DNA of 20,888 nt, taken from SHVZ01 sp044223515. GTDB taxonomy: Bacteria; Pseudomonadota; Alphaproteobacteria; SHVZ01. Numbering within the stretch: the stretch's first letter is position 1; every line of letters begins with the position of its first letter. This document shows, piece after piece, positions 13,974 through 20,888 of the stretch. Location of the stretch: the NCBI GenBank assembly GCA_044223515.1, contig JBGALV010000086.1, forward strand, positions 1-20,888. Reading direction: 5' to 3'. The translations under genes and the position numbers were made by a program. A model generated the notes under the pieces. The model saw nothing but the letters and a program-made list of their open reading frames with translations, did no database searches and was not told the origin of the DNA.

Positions 13974-14402
13974 ATGCGTCATGGAATGTCAGGCCGGAGC
14001 TTCAGCCGGCAGAGCGGTCACCGCAAGGCGATGTTCAAGAACCTCGCCCAGGCGCTGATCAAGCACGAGCAGATCACGACCACGCTGCCGAAGGCGAAGG
14101 ATCTTCGCCCGGTCGTGGAGAAGCTGATCACCCTCGGCAAGCAGGGATCGCTGCACGCGCGCCGGCAGGCTCACGCCGCGCTCCGCGACGACGCGGCGAC
14201 CAAGAAGCTGTTCGAGGTGCTGGGCCCGCGTTACGCCGAGCGCAAGGGCGGCTACACCCGCGTGCTCAAGGCCGGCTTCCGCTACGGCGATGCCGCCGCG
14301 ATGGCGGTCATCGAGTTCATCGATCGCGACGTCGATGCAAAGGGCAAGGATTCGGGCCCGGTGCAGGTGAAGGACGAGGTCGAGGCGAACGCCGCGGCCT
14401 GA
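13974..14402 (+). CDS. rplQ: 50S ribosomal protein L17
   Basis: The 142-residue product begins MRHGMSGRSFSRQSGHRKAMFKNLA, the L17 signature, with HEQITTTLPKAKDLRPVVEKLI next (31-52). L17 surrounds the exit tunnel on the solvent side. TTAGGAGA lies about six bases before the ATG. The last 20 or so residues form an acidic, alanine-rich tail. It is the final gene of the ribosomal block; a strong terminator follows 25 bp after the stop. Confidence 0.98.
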   Translation: MRHGMSGRSFSRQSGHRKAMFKNLAQALIKHEQITTTLPKAKDLRPVVEKLITLGKQGSLHARRQAHAALRDDAATKKLFEVLGPRYAERKGGYTRVLKAGFRYGDAAAMAVIEFIDRDVDAKGKDSGPVQVKDEVEANAAA

Positions 14403-14427
14403 CCTCCGGTCGGACATACGATGCCTG

Positions 14428-14457
14428 GAAAGGGCGGATCCTCGGATCCGCCCTTTC
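14428..14457 (+). terminator. Intrinsic terminator closing the ribosomal-protein block
   Basis: A perfect inverted repeat of 14 bp (arms 14428-14441 and 14444-14457, core GGGCGGATCC paired with GGATCCGCCC) with a 2-base centre is flanked by an A-run on the 5' arm and TTTC then TGCTTTC on the 3' side. It lies 25 bp after the rplQ stop and about 110 bp before the next gene. Stem length and GC content make it a convincing terminator, although its U-tract is short. Confidence 0.88.
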
Positions 14458-14566
14458 TGCTTTCGGGCACCGCGCAGGATCGTGACGGGCGCCAGCGTGT
14501 ACAAAATATGACGGCTGCGAGACACTGATCCTTCAAGCCCGCTCACAAGGGCGCCCAGGAGGTTTC

Positions 14567-15484
14567 ATGCGCATCAGCCGTCGAGAGGCGCTGGCCGGCC
14601 TCGCCGCCGTCTCGGCCTCGTCCCTGCTTCCCGTTCCGGTCGGCGCTCAGGGTGCTGCGCTGATCAAGCGCAAGATCCCATCCACCGGCGAGGAGTTGCC
14701 GGCGATCGGGCTCGGTACCGCCCGGCGCTACGAGGCGGTTTCGAGCGTGCCTGACCTCGCGCCGCTCCGCGACACGGTCCGGCGCTTCAAGCAGGTGGGG
14801 CTGACGGTGATCGACTCCTCGCCGAGCTACGGCACCGCCGAGCAGGTGGTCGGCGATCTCGTCGACGAGCTCAAGATCCGCGACGGCCTGTTTCTCGCGA
14901 CCAAGGTCAGCATCGCTGGACGCGAGGCCGGCGCGCAGCAGATCGAGGCATCGTTCAGGAAGTACAAGACCGCGAAGCTCGACCTGATCGCGGTCCACAA
15001 TCTTCGCGACACCGACGTGCACCTGAAGACCCTGCGCGACCTCAAGGCGGCCGGCCGCATCCGCTATGTCGGCATCACCTCGTCCTTCGAGAACCAGTAC
15101 ACCGACTTCGAGGCGGTGATGAAGCGCGAGACGCTCGACTTCATCCAGATCGACTACGCCCTCGACAACCGCAACGCCCACGACCGGATCATCCCGCTGG
15201 CCAAGGACCGCGGCATGGGCGTGATGATCAACCTGCCCTTCGGCCGTGGCCGGCTGTTCGGCGCGGTACAGGGCAAGCCGCTGCCGGACTGGGCGGCCGA
15301 GTTTGACTGCAAGACCTGGGCGCAGTTCTTCCTCAAGTACATCGTCGGCAACGACGCGGTGACCTGCGCCATTCCCGGCATGGCCAAGGCCGAATACGTC
15401 GACGACAACGTCGGTGCGTCCCAGGGCCGCTTGCCGGACGCGGTGATGAGGAAGCGCATGGAGGCCTTCATCGATGCAGCCTGA
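14567..15484 (+). CDS. Aldo/keto reductase with Tat signal peptide
   Basis: The 305-residue product begins with a twin-arginine signal: SRREALAGLAAVSASSLL (residues 4-21), hydrophobic core, and a likely cleavage after VGA (A27). The mature part is an aldo/keto reductase barrel with the catalytic tetrad D83, Y88 (SPSYGTAEQVVG), K113 (LATKVS) and H144 (IAVHN), plus an AIPGMAKAEYVDDN segment typical of the cofactor-binding end. Such enzymes reduce carbonyls with NAD(P)H; the substrate is unknown. Export implies folding with cofactor before Tat transport. AGGAGG lies 6 bases before the ATG. It follows the rplQ terminator and overlaps the next gene by 11 bases, so the pair looks co-translated. A weak promoter-like match (GTGACG at 14482-14487, AAATAT at 14504-14509) lies upstream. 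Confidence 0.85.
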   Translation: MRISRREALAGLAAVSASSLLPVPVGAQGAALIKRKIPSTGEELPAIGLGTARRYEAVSSVPDLAPLRDTVRRFKQVGLTVIDSSPSYGTAEQVVGDLVDELKIRDGLFLATKVSIAGREAGAQQIEASFRKYKTAKLDLIAVHNLRDTDVHLKTLRDLKAAGRIRYVGITSSFENQYTDFEAVMKRETLDFIQIDYALDNRNAHDRIIPLAKDRGMGVMINLPFGRGRLFGAVQGKPLPDWAAEFDCKTWAQFFLKYIVGNDAVTCAIPGMAKAEYVDDNVGASQGRLPDAVMRKRMEAFIDAA

Positions 15485-16829
15485 GGCCGAAGCGGGCTTC
15501 CTCCATCGTCTGCTCAACCGCGCGGTGATGGTCCAGCCGCGCGAGGTCGCGGCGCTCGGCTGGTCGCTCCTCTACGTCTTCTCGGTGCTGTCCGCCTATT
15601 ACGTGATCCGTCCGATCCGCGACGAGATGGGCGTACAGGGCGGCGTCAGCAATCTGCAATGGCTGTTCACCGGCACCCTGCTGGTGATGCTGGCGGCCAA
15701 TCCGCCCTTTGCCGCCCTGGTGCGAAAGCTCACGCGCGAGCGCTTCATCGCCGTGACCTACCGGTTCTTCATGGCGAACCTGCTGGTCTTCATGGGCCTG
15801 CTGGCGCTCTCGACGGAGACCCAGAACGTCTGGCTCGGGCGCGCCTTCTTCATCTGGGCCTCGGTCTTCAACCTGTTCGTGGTGTCGGTGTTCTGGGCGC
15901 TGATGGTCGACGTCTTCGACTCCGCGCAGGGAAAGCGCCTGTTCGGCCTGATCGCGGCCGGCGCCACCGTCGGCGCCATCCTGGGTTCCAGCATCACCGC
16001 CTCGATGGTGCAGACGGTGGGATCCACCGTGCTCCTCGCCGCCTCGATCCTGCTGCTGGAACTGGCGGTCTTCAGTGTCCGAAGGCTGTCGCGGCTGGCC
16101 GAGGGTCTCCGGCGATCGCCGGCCGAGGCGAGGGCGGACGAGGCGCCGATCGGCGGCGGCGTGCTAGCGGGACTGACCCACACGGCGCGCTCGCCCTACC
16201 TGCTGAACATCAGCCTCTACATCCTGATCTACGCCATCACCTCGACGTTCCTCTATTTCCTCCAGGCGCAGATCGCCGCCGACGCCTTCGCCGACCGTAC
16301 CGCCCGCACGGCGTTCTTCGCCCGCATCGACCTTCTGGTGAACGTGCTGACCCTGGTCTTCCAGGTCTTCCTGACCAGCCGGATCCTGGGCGCCCTCGGC
16401 GTGGCGATAACCCTGGCGGCCCTGCCGCTTTTCAACGTGCTGGGTTTCGCCACGCTGGCGATGGTGCCGGCGGTCGGCGTGCTGGTCGCCTTCCAGGTCT
16501 CGCGCCGCGTCGGCAACTTCGCCCTCGCCCGGCCGACGCGCGAGGTCCTGTTCACCGTCGTCAGCCGCGAGGACAAGTACAAGTCCAAGAACTTCATCGA
16601 CACGGTGGTCTATCGCCTGGGGGACCAGGTCGGCAGCTGGTCCTATACGCTGATGGGCGTCCTCGGCCTCGGCATGACCGGAATCTCGCTGGTTGCGGTG
16701 CCGCTCTCGATCGCCTGGGTGATCTCCAGCCTCTGGCTCGGGCGGCGGCAGGAGGAGCGGGCGCGCGATAGCCGTGACGTAGCCGCGGCGACGGAGCCGG
16801 AGATGGCGGCGACCGGCAAGGTCGGCTGA
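15474..16829 (+). CDS. Polytopic MFS-fold transporter, NTP/NDP (Tlc)-antiporter-like
   Basis: The 451-residue product is a membrane protein with about 11-12 hydrophobic helices and a polar loop near residues 205-235. The segment AYYVIRPIRDEMG (41-53), then LQWLFTGTLLVMLAANPPFAALV, resembles bacterial proteins annotated as MFS or NTP/NDP exchange transporters, distant relatives of the Tlc ATP/ADP translocases. DKYKSKNFIDTVVYRLGDQVG near residue 366 is also typical of that group. The substrate is unknown, and nucleotide exchange should not be assumed. GGAGG at 15460-15464 supports the ATG at 15474, which overlaps the aldo/keto reductase stop; an ATG at 15528 is a possible later start. A weak hairpin follows. 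Confidence 0.72.
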   Translation: MQPEAEAGFLHRLLNRAVMVQPREVAALGWSLLYVFSVLSAYYVIRPIRDEMGVQGGVSNLQWLFTGTLLVMLAANPPFAALVRKLTRERFIAVTYRFFMANLLVFMGLLALSTETQNVWLGRAFFIWASVFNLFVVSVFWALMVDVFDSAQGKRLFGLIAAGATVGAILGSSITASMVQTVGSTVLLAASILLLELAVFSVRRLSRLAEGLRRSPAEARADEAPIGGGVLAGLTHTARSPYLLNISLYILIYAITSTFLYFLQAQIAADAFADRTARTAFFARIDLLVNVLTLVFQVFLTSRILGALGVAITLAALPLFNVLGFATLAMVPAVGVLVAFQVSRRVGNFALARPTREVLFTVVSREDKYKSKNFIDTVVYRLGDQVGSWSYTLMGVLGLGMTGISLVAVPLSIAWVISSLWLGRRQEERARDSRDVAAATEPEMAATGKVG

Positions 16830-16837
16830 GACGTTTC

Positions 16838-16858
16838 CGCCCCTGGGAAGGGGGCGTT
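16838..16858 (+). terminator. Possible weak terminator after the transporter gene
   Basis: CGCCCC (16838-16843) pairs with GGGGCG (16850-16855) around a 6-base loop and is followed by only TTT. It lies between the transporter stop and the protease start. The stem is short and the T-run minimal, so termination would be partial at most. Confidence 0.35.
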
Positions 16859-16878
16859 TCAGGCACTACATTCCGGGC

Positions 16879-18300
16879 ATGAAGTGGCTCTCCTTCCTGC
16901 TCCTGGCCGTCGCCGCGCTGGGATTCTCCCCTGCGCCGGCCCCGGCGCAGACGCCGGTCGTTCCGGGCATCCGCCAGGTTCCCGACAGCCGGGCCCAGAT
17001 CCTCCAGTCCTTCTCCCCGCTGGTGAAGCGCTCGGCCCCGGCCGTGGTCAACGTCTTCAGCCGCAAGGTCGTGCGCGAGCGCGCCTCGCCGCTGATGAAC
17101 GACCCGCTCTTCCGCCGCTTCTTCGGCGACCAGCTCGGCGGCGAGCAGCAGCGCGAGCAGAACTCGCTCGGGTCCGGGGTGATCGTCCGCAAGGACGGGA
17201 TCATCATCACCAATCACCACGTGATCAAAGGCGCCGACGAGATCCGCGTCGTCCTCTACGACCGCCGCGAGCTCGAGGCGACGCTGGTCGGATCGGACGA
17301 GCGCACCGACCTCGCCGTGCTGCGCGTTCAGGCGCCCACCGAAGGCCTGCCGACGCTCGAGCTCGGAGACTCCGACGGCATCGAGGTCGGCGATCTGGTG
17401 CTGGCGATCGGCAATCCGTTCGGCGTCGGCCAGACGGTGACCAGCGGCATCGTGTCGGCGACCGCGCGCACGATGGTCGGCATCTCCGACTATCGCTTCT
17501 TCATCCAGACCGACGCCGCGATCAACCCGGGCAACTCCGGCGGCGCGCTGCTGGACATGGAAGGCAAGGTCATCGGCATCAACACCGCGATCTACTCGCA
17601 GAGCGGCGGATCGGTCGGTATCGGCTTCGCCGTGCCGGCAAACATGGTGCGCGCCGTGGTCGCCGGCCTCGTCGGTGGCGGCCGCGTGATCCGTCCGTGG
17701 TTCGGCGCCAGCGGCCAAGCGGTCGGTCCCGATGTGGCATCCTCGCTCGGCCTCAGCCGGCCCGGCGGCGTGATCCTCGACAATGTGGCACCGAACAGCC
17801 CGGCGGCGCGCGCGGGCCTGAAGGTCGGCGACATCATCCTCTCGATCGACGGCCGCGAGGTCGAGGATCCGCAGGCGCTCAAGTTTCGCATCGGCACGCT
17901 CGGCGTCGGCGGCATGGCGCAGCTCGGCGTGATCCGCCAGGGACTGGAGCGCCGGCACACGGTCGCGCTCGAGGCGCCGCCCGAGGATCCGCCGCGCCAG
18001 ACCACGCCGCTGCAGGGCCGTCATCCGTTCTCAGGTGCCACCGTCGCCAATCTCTCGCCGGCGCTGGCCGAGGAGCTGGGCCTCGAAGGGACCAGCCGCG
18101 GCGTGATCGTGATGCAGCTCCGCCAGGGATCGGTTGCCCAGCGTCTCGGCCTCCAGACCGGCGACGTCATCGTCAAGGTGAACGACGCCGAGATCGCTTC
18201 GGTCGACGCCTTGCGCCGCGCGCTCGGCGGCGAGCGCGAAAGCTGGCGCCTCTCGATCAAGCGCGGCGAGCGTGTGCTGAACGTCCGGGTGCAGGGATGA
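16879..18300 (+). CDS. Periplasmic Deg-family (DegP/DegQ-like) serine protease, two PDZ domains
   Basis: The 473-residue product has an N-terminal Sec signal (residues 1-23, MKWLSFLLLAVAALGF then a cut after APA), a trypsin-like protease domain and two PDZ domains (about 275-365 and 385-470). The triad is H114 (TNHHVI), D144 (RTDLAVL) and S220 (NPGNSGGAL), so it should be active. Deg proteases degrade or chaperone misfolded envelope proteins. Deg protease followed by rarA after rplQ is a common alphaproteobacterial order. No good Shine-Dalgarno lies before the ATG at 16879; a TACATT six bases upstream could be a -10 element of a leaderless transcript. Assignment to DegP versus DegQ cannot be made. 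It overlaps rarA by four bases. Confidence 0.93.
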   Translation: MKWLSFLLLAVAALGFSPAPAPAQTPVVPGIRQVPDSRAQILQSFSPLVKRSAPAVVNVFSRKVVRERASPLMNDPLFRRFFGDQLGGEQQREQNSLGSGVIVRKDGIIITNHHVIKGADEIRVVLYDRRELEATLVGSDERTDLAVLRVQAPTEGLPTLELGDSDGIEVGDLVLAIGNPFGVGQTVTSGIVSATARTMVGISDYRFFIQTDAAINPGNSGGALLDMEGKVIGINTAIYSQSGGSVGIGFAVPANMVRAVVAGLVGGGRVIRPWFGASGQAVGPDVASSLGLSRPGGVILDNVAPNSPAARAGLKVGDIILSIDGREVEDPQALKFRIGTLGVGGMAQLGVIRQGLERRHTVALEAPPEDPPRQTTPLQGRHPFSGATVANLSPALAEELGLEGTSRGVIVMQLRQGSVAQRLGLQTGDVIVKVNDAEIASVDALRRALGGERESWRLSIKRGERVLNVRVQG

Positions 18301-19598
18301 GGCCGCAGGGCGGCCTGTTCGAAGCCGCGGCGCCACGGCCGCTCGCCGACCGGCTCCGGCCGAAACGCCTCGACGAGGTCGCTGGCCAGGATCATCTGAT
18401 CGGGCCGGGCGGGCCGATCGGCCGCATGGTCGCCTCCGGCCGGCTCGCCTCGATGGTGCTGTGGGGACCGCCCGGCTGCGGCAAGACGACGATCGCCCGG
18501 CTTCTGGCCGACGCCACGGACCTGCATTTCGAACCGCTGTCGGCGGTGTTCTCGGGTGTCGCCGACTTGAGGAAGGTGTTCGAGGCGGCGAAGGGACGCC
18601 GTGCTTCCGGCGGCGGCACGCTGCTGTTCGTCGACGAGATCCACCGCTTCAATCGCTCGCAGCAGGACGGATTCCTGCCCTATGTCGAAGACGGCACGGT
18701 GACCCTGATCGGCGCCACCACCGAGAACCCGTCCTTCGAGCTCAACGCGGCGCTTCTGTCGCGCTGCCAGGTCTTCGTGCTGAAGCGGCTCGACGATCCG
18801 GCGCTCGAGACGCTGCTGGTCAAGGCCGAGGACGATCTCGGCCGCAAGCTGCCGCTGACGCCGGAAGCCCGCGATGCCTTGAAGGCCATGGCCGACGGCG
18901 ATGGGCGCTTCCTGCTGAACCTCGTCGACGAGGTCGAGCGCCTGCCGGCGAACGTCACTCTGGACGCGGCGAAGCTGATGGCGACCGTTCAGCGCCGCGC
19001 GCCGGTCTACGACAAGGACCGCGAGGGCCACTACAACCTGATCAGCGCGCTGCACAAGTCGATGCGCGGATCGGATGCGGACGCGGCGCTCTATTGGCTC
19101 GCCCGCATGCTCGCCGGCGGCGAGGATCCACGCTACATCGCGCGTCGCGTCGTGCGCTTCGCGGTCGAGGATGTCGGCCTCGCCGATCCCGAGGCGATGC
19201 ATCAGGCGGTGGCTGCCTGGGACGTCTACGAGCGGTTGGGATCGCCCGAGGGCGAGCTCGCGATCGCCCAGGCGGTGCTCTATCTGGCGACGGCACCGAA
19301 GTCGAACGCCGCCTACACCGCCTACGGCGCGGCGATGCGATCGGCGAAGGAGACCGGTTCGCTGATGCCGCCGATGCACATCCTGAACGCGCCGACCAAG
19401 CTGATGAAGAATCTCGGATACGGCAAGGACTACGCCTACGACCACGACACCGAGGAAGGGTTCTCGGGCAAGAACTACTTCCCCGACGGCATGAGCCGCC
19501 GCGAGTTCTACACGCCGGTCGAGCGCGGCTTCGAGCGCGAGATCAAAAAGCGCCTCGACTACTGGGCGAAGCTGCGCGAGCGAAAGCTAGGCGAATGA
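18297..19598 (+). CDS. rarA: Replication-associated recombination protein A (RarA/MgsA/WRNIP1 family AAA+ ATPase)
   Basis: The ATG at 18297 overlaps the protease stop (ATGA) and gives 433 residues, the normal family length. Motifs are LADRLRPKRLDEVAGQDHL (16-34), Walker A GPPGCGKT (57-64), Walker B LLFVDEIHRF (109-118), sensor GATTENPSFE (139-148) and the arginine finger R156 (LLSRC). The C-terminal oligomerisation domain includes HYNLISALHKSMRGSDADAA and ends with FPDGMSRREFYTPVERGFE. RarA acts in the cytoplasm at stalled forks with SSB and the clamp-loader-like AAA+ machinery. The frame is also open far upstream through the protease gene, but that part is only a shadow. Confidence 0.96.
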   Translation: MRPQGGLFEAAAPRPLADRLRPKRLDEVAGQDHLIGPGGPIGRMVASGRLASMVLWGPPGCGKTTIARLLADATDLHFEPLSAVFSGVADLRKVFEAAKGRRASGGGTLLFVDEIHRFNRSQQDGFLPYVEDGTVTLIGATTENPSFELNAALLSRCQVFVLKRLDDPALETLLVKAEDDLGRKLPLTPEARDALKAMADGDGRFLLNLVDEVERLPANVTLDAAKLMATVQRRAPVYDKDREGHYNLISALHKSMRGSDADAALYWLARMLAGGEDPRYIARRVVRFAVEDVGLADPEAMHQAVAAWDVYERLGSPEGELAIAQAVLYLATAPKSNAAYTAYGAAMRSAKETGSLMPPMHILNAPTKLMKNLGYGKDYAYDHDTEEGFSGKNYFPDGMSRREFYTPVERGFEREIKKRLDYWAKLRERKLGE

Positions 19599-20065
19599 GC
19601 GTTGCTCTGACCGTCAACGGCGAGGCGCGGACGGTGGAGGTCGACGGCGCGGTCTCGCTGCTCGAGGTCTTGCGCAATCATCTCGGCCTTGTCGGCTCGC
19701 GCTTCGGCTGCGGGCTCGAGCAATGCGGCAGCTGCATGGTGCTGGTCGACGGGGAACCGATGCAGGCCTGCAGCCGCGACGTGGCGACCGTCGCCGGCCG
19801 CAGCGTCACGACGATCGAGGGTATGAGCAGAAACGGCACGCTGCATCCGCTGCAGCAGGCCTTCCTGGACGAGCAGGCCGGGCAGTGCGGCTACTGCCTT
19901 TCCGGCATCCTGATCTCGGCCAAGGCGCTTTTGGATCGCAATCCCCGACCGAGCCGGAGCCAGATCGTCGCCGCGCTGGACAGGCATCTCTGCCGCTGCG
20001 GCTCGCAGCTGCGCATCCTGAAGGCCGTCGAGCGCGCCGCAGCCATGATGCGGGGCGAGCGATGA
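19595..20065 (+). CDS. (2Fe-2S)-binding subunit of a molybdenum hydroxylase (IorA/NicA-like)
   Basis: The 156-residue product has the two-cluster architecture of xanthine-oxidase-family small subunits. The plant-ferredoxin-type cluster uses C39, C44, C47 and C59 (FGCGLEQCGSC...QAC), and the second cluster in the four-helix domain uses C98, C101, C133 and C135 (QCGYCLSG and HLCRCGSQ). It passes electrons from the molybdenum centre. The ATG at 19595 overlaps the rarA stop by four bases, and its own stop overlaps the next gene by four. With no FAD subunit between them, this matches isoquinoline 1-oxidoreductase or nicotinate dehydrogenase type pairs, in which electrons leave to another acceptor. 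The substrate is unknown. Confidence 0.93.
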   Translation: MSVALTVNGEARTVEVDGAVSLLEVLRNHLGLVGSRFGCGLEQCGSCMVLVDGEPMQACSRDVATVAGRSVTTIEGMSRNGTLHPLQQAFLDEQAGQCGYCLSGILISAKALLDRNPRPSRSQIVAALDRHLCRCGSQLRILKAVERAAAMMRGER

Positions 20066-20888
20066 CCGCGCCGCTCCCGACCAGTCTCGTCGACAATCCG
20101 CGGCTCGACCGGTGGATCCGCTTCCTGCCCGACCGTACCGTGCGCGTCGCTTCCGGCAAGGTGGAGATCGGCCAGGGCATCGTCACCGCGCTCGGCCAGA
20201 TCGCCGCCGAGGAACTCGACCTTTCCTATGACAGGGTCGTCATCCTCTCTGGCGATACCGACGAAGGTCCGGACGAGCTCTATACGAGCTCGTCGCATTC
20301 GATCGAGGTCGGCGGCCGGTCGATCCAGCTCGTCTGCGCCGAGGTACGCGCCAAGGCGCTGGAACGTGCGGCGCTCCGGCTGAATTGCAGCCCGTCCGAT
20401 CTCTCGGTCGCCGATGGGCGTTTCCTCCAGAACGGCGCCGAGACCGGGCAGGACTACTGGTCCGTTGCCGGCGAGATCGATCTTACGCAGAGCGTGAAAG
20501 GTACGACTGCGCCCAAGCCGACAGCGGCCTATGCCCTCGTCGGCCAGGACAAGCCGCGCCTCGACCTGCCGGCGAAGGTCGGAGGCGGATCCGCTTTCAT
20601 TCATGACGTCCTGACACCGGACACGCTGCATGCGCGCGTGCTGCGTCAGCCCAATCGCGGCGCCGAACTGGTCTCGCTGGACGAGGCTGCGATCCATCGC
20701 ACGGCAAAAGGTGATTTCGATATCCTCCGCGACACCAACTTCGTCGCCTTCATCGGCAAGGAGGAGCGCATCGTCGAGACGGCCGCGGTCGCCGCAATGG
20801 AGCATGCGACCTGGGTCAAGCGCCGGCTTCTCACGCCTGAGATGCAGGGAGCTGCCTGGCTCAAGGGCCAGCCGAGCGAAGACAGGCC
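20062..20888 (+). CDS. Molybdopterin-binding subunit of a molybdenum hydroxylase, N-terminal part (3' end outside window)
   Basis: The ATG at 20062 overlaps the preceding stop (ATGA) and the frame stays open to the window end, giving about 275 residues. The N-terminus has RVASGKVEIGQGIVTALGQ (residues 28-46) followed by EELDLSYDRVVILSGDTDE and SSHSIEVGG, a molybdopterin-binding segment. It is followed by an aldehyde-oxidase-type hammerhead region (LVGQDKPRLDLPAKVGGGSAF, from about 163, then LHARVLRQP). This permuted order is that of IorB-type subunits. Many IorB proteins start with a Tat signal; none is seen here, suggesting a cytoplasmic enzyme. The catalytic glutamate would lie in the missing part, so activity cannot be judged. 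Confidence 0.88.
   Translation, partial: MTAPLPTSLVDNPRLDRWIRFLPDRTVRVASGKVEIGQGIVTALGQIAAEELDLSYDRVVILSGDTDEGPDELYTSSSHSIEVGGRSIQLVCAEVRAKALERAALRLNCSPSDLSVADGRFLQNGAETGQDYWSVAGEIDLTQSVKGTTAPKPTAAYALVGQDKPRLDLPAKVGGGSAFIHDVLTPDTLHARVLRQPNRGAELVSLDEAAIHRTAKGDFDILRDTNFVAFIGKEERIVETAAVAAMEHATWVKRRLLTPEMQGAAWLKGQPSEDR

Noticed and set aside
15659..16771. A 370-codon plus-strand open frame inside the transporter gene
   Set aside because: It is an alternative frame with Arg/Gly/Pro/His-rich shadow composition, whereas the other frame gives clear membrane helices.
16594..18024. A 476-codon minus-strand open frame opposite the transporter end and the protease
   Set aside because: It is antisense to two well-supported genes and has the same Arg/Ala/Asp-rich shadow composition with no recognisable domain.
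16884..18296. A possible large fusion reading into rarA from within the protease gene
   Set aside because: The upstream 471 codons are an out-of-frame reading of the protease gene, Arg/Pro-rich and without a domain. The ATG at 18297 gives a standard-length RarA.
18021..19445. A 474-codon minus-strand open frame opposite rarA
   Set aside because: It is the complement of rarA, with low-complexity composition and no domain.
1..20888. Mobile elements, CRISPR arrays, defence systems, tRNA or rRNA genes
   Set aside because: I saw no transposase or integrase, no regularly spaced repeats, no target-site duplications and no tRNA-like cloverleaf. The coding is continuous and codirectional.

Overview
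This 20.9 kb window is GC-rich and every recognisable gene lies on the plus strand. It looks like chromosomal DNA of an alphaproteobacterium. The evidence is the fused S10-spc-alpha ribosomal block running from tuf to rplQ, adk directly between secY and rpsM (with no infA or rpmJ there), no rpsD between rpsK and rpoA, and a Deg-type protease followed by rarA downstream of rplQ. I cannot name the genus or family from sequence alone.

Positions 1-14402 hold the 3' end of tuf and then the S10 block (rpsJ, rplC, rplD, rplW, rplB, rpsS, rplV, rpsC, rplP, rpmC, rpsQ), the spc block (rplN, rplX, rplE, rpsN, rpsH, rplF, rplR, rpsE, rpmD, rplO, secY, adk) and the alpha block (rpsM, rpsK, rpoA, rplQ). 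Genes are separated by a few bases or overlap by 1-4 bases, so transcription probably runs through. The longest gap is the 194 bp between adk and rpsM. It holds a full-consensus sigma-70 promoter (TTGACA, 16 bp, TATAAT) and a predicted structured leader, so the alpha block probably has its own promoter. A strong hairpin terminator after rplQ closes the unit. The products are ribosomal proteins, the SecY translocon pore, adenylate kinase and the RNA polymerase alpha subunit: the core gene-expression and secretion set.

Positions 14567-16829 hold an overlapping gene pair: a Tat-signal aldo/keto reductase and a polytopic membrane protein resembling MFS/Tlc-type nucleotide transporters. Positions 16879-20888 hold a chain in which each gene overlaps the next by four bases: a periplasmic Deg-family serine protease with two PDZ domains, the RarA/MgsA AAA+ ATPase, a two-cluster [2Fe-2S] subunit, and the start of a molybdopterin-binding subunit. 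The last two form an IorAB/NicAB-type molybdenum hydroxylase without a visible FAD subunit, cut by the window end.

Most of the window is ordinary housekeeping DNA, and I found no convincing undescribed system. The features most worth checking are an unusual Gly/Arg (RGG) N-terminal extension of about 80 residues on ribosomal protein S5, the consensus promoter and structured leader before rpsM, hairpins just upstream of rpsN and rpoA, and the accessory genes flanking deg-rarA. There are no tRNA or rRNA genes, insertion sequences, CRISPR arrays or pseudogenes that I can support, and no gene-free stretch longer than 300 bases.
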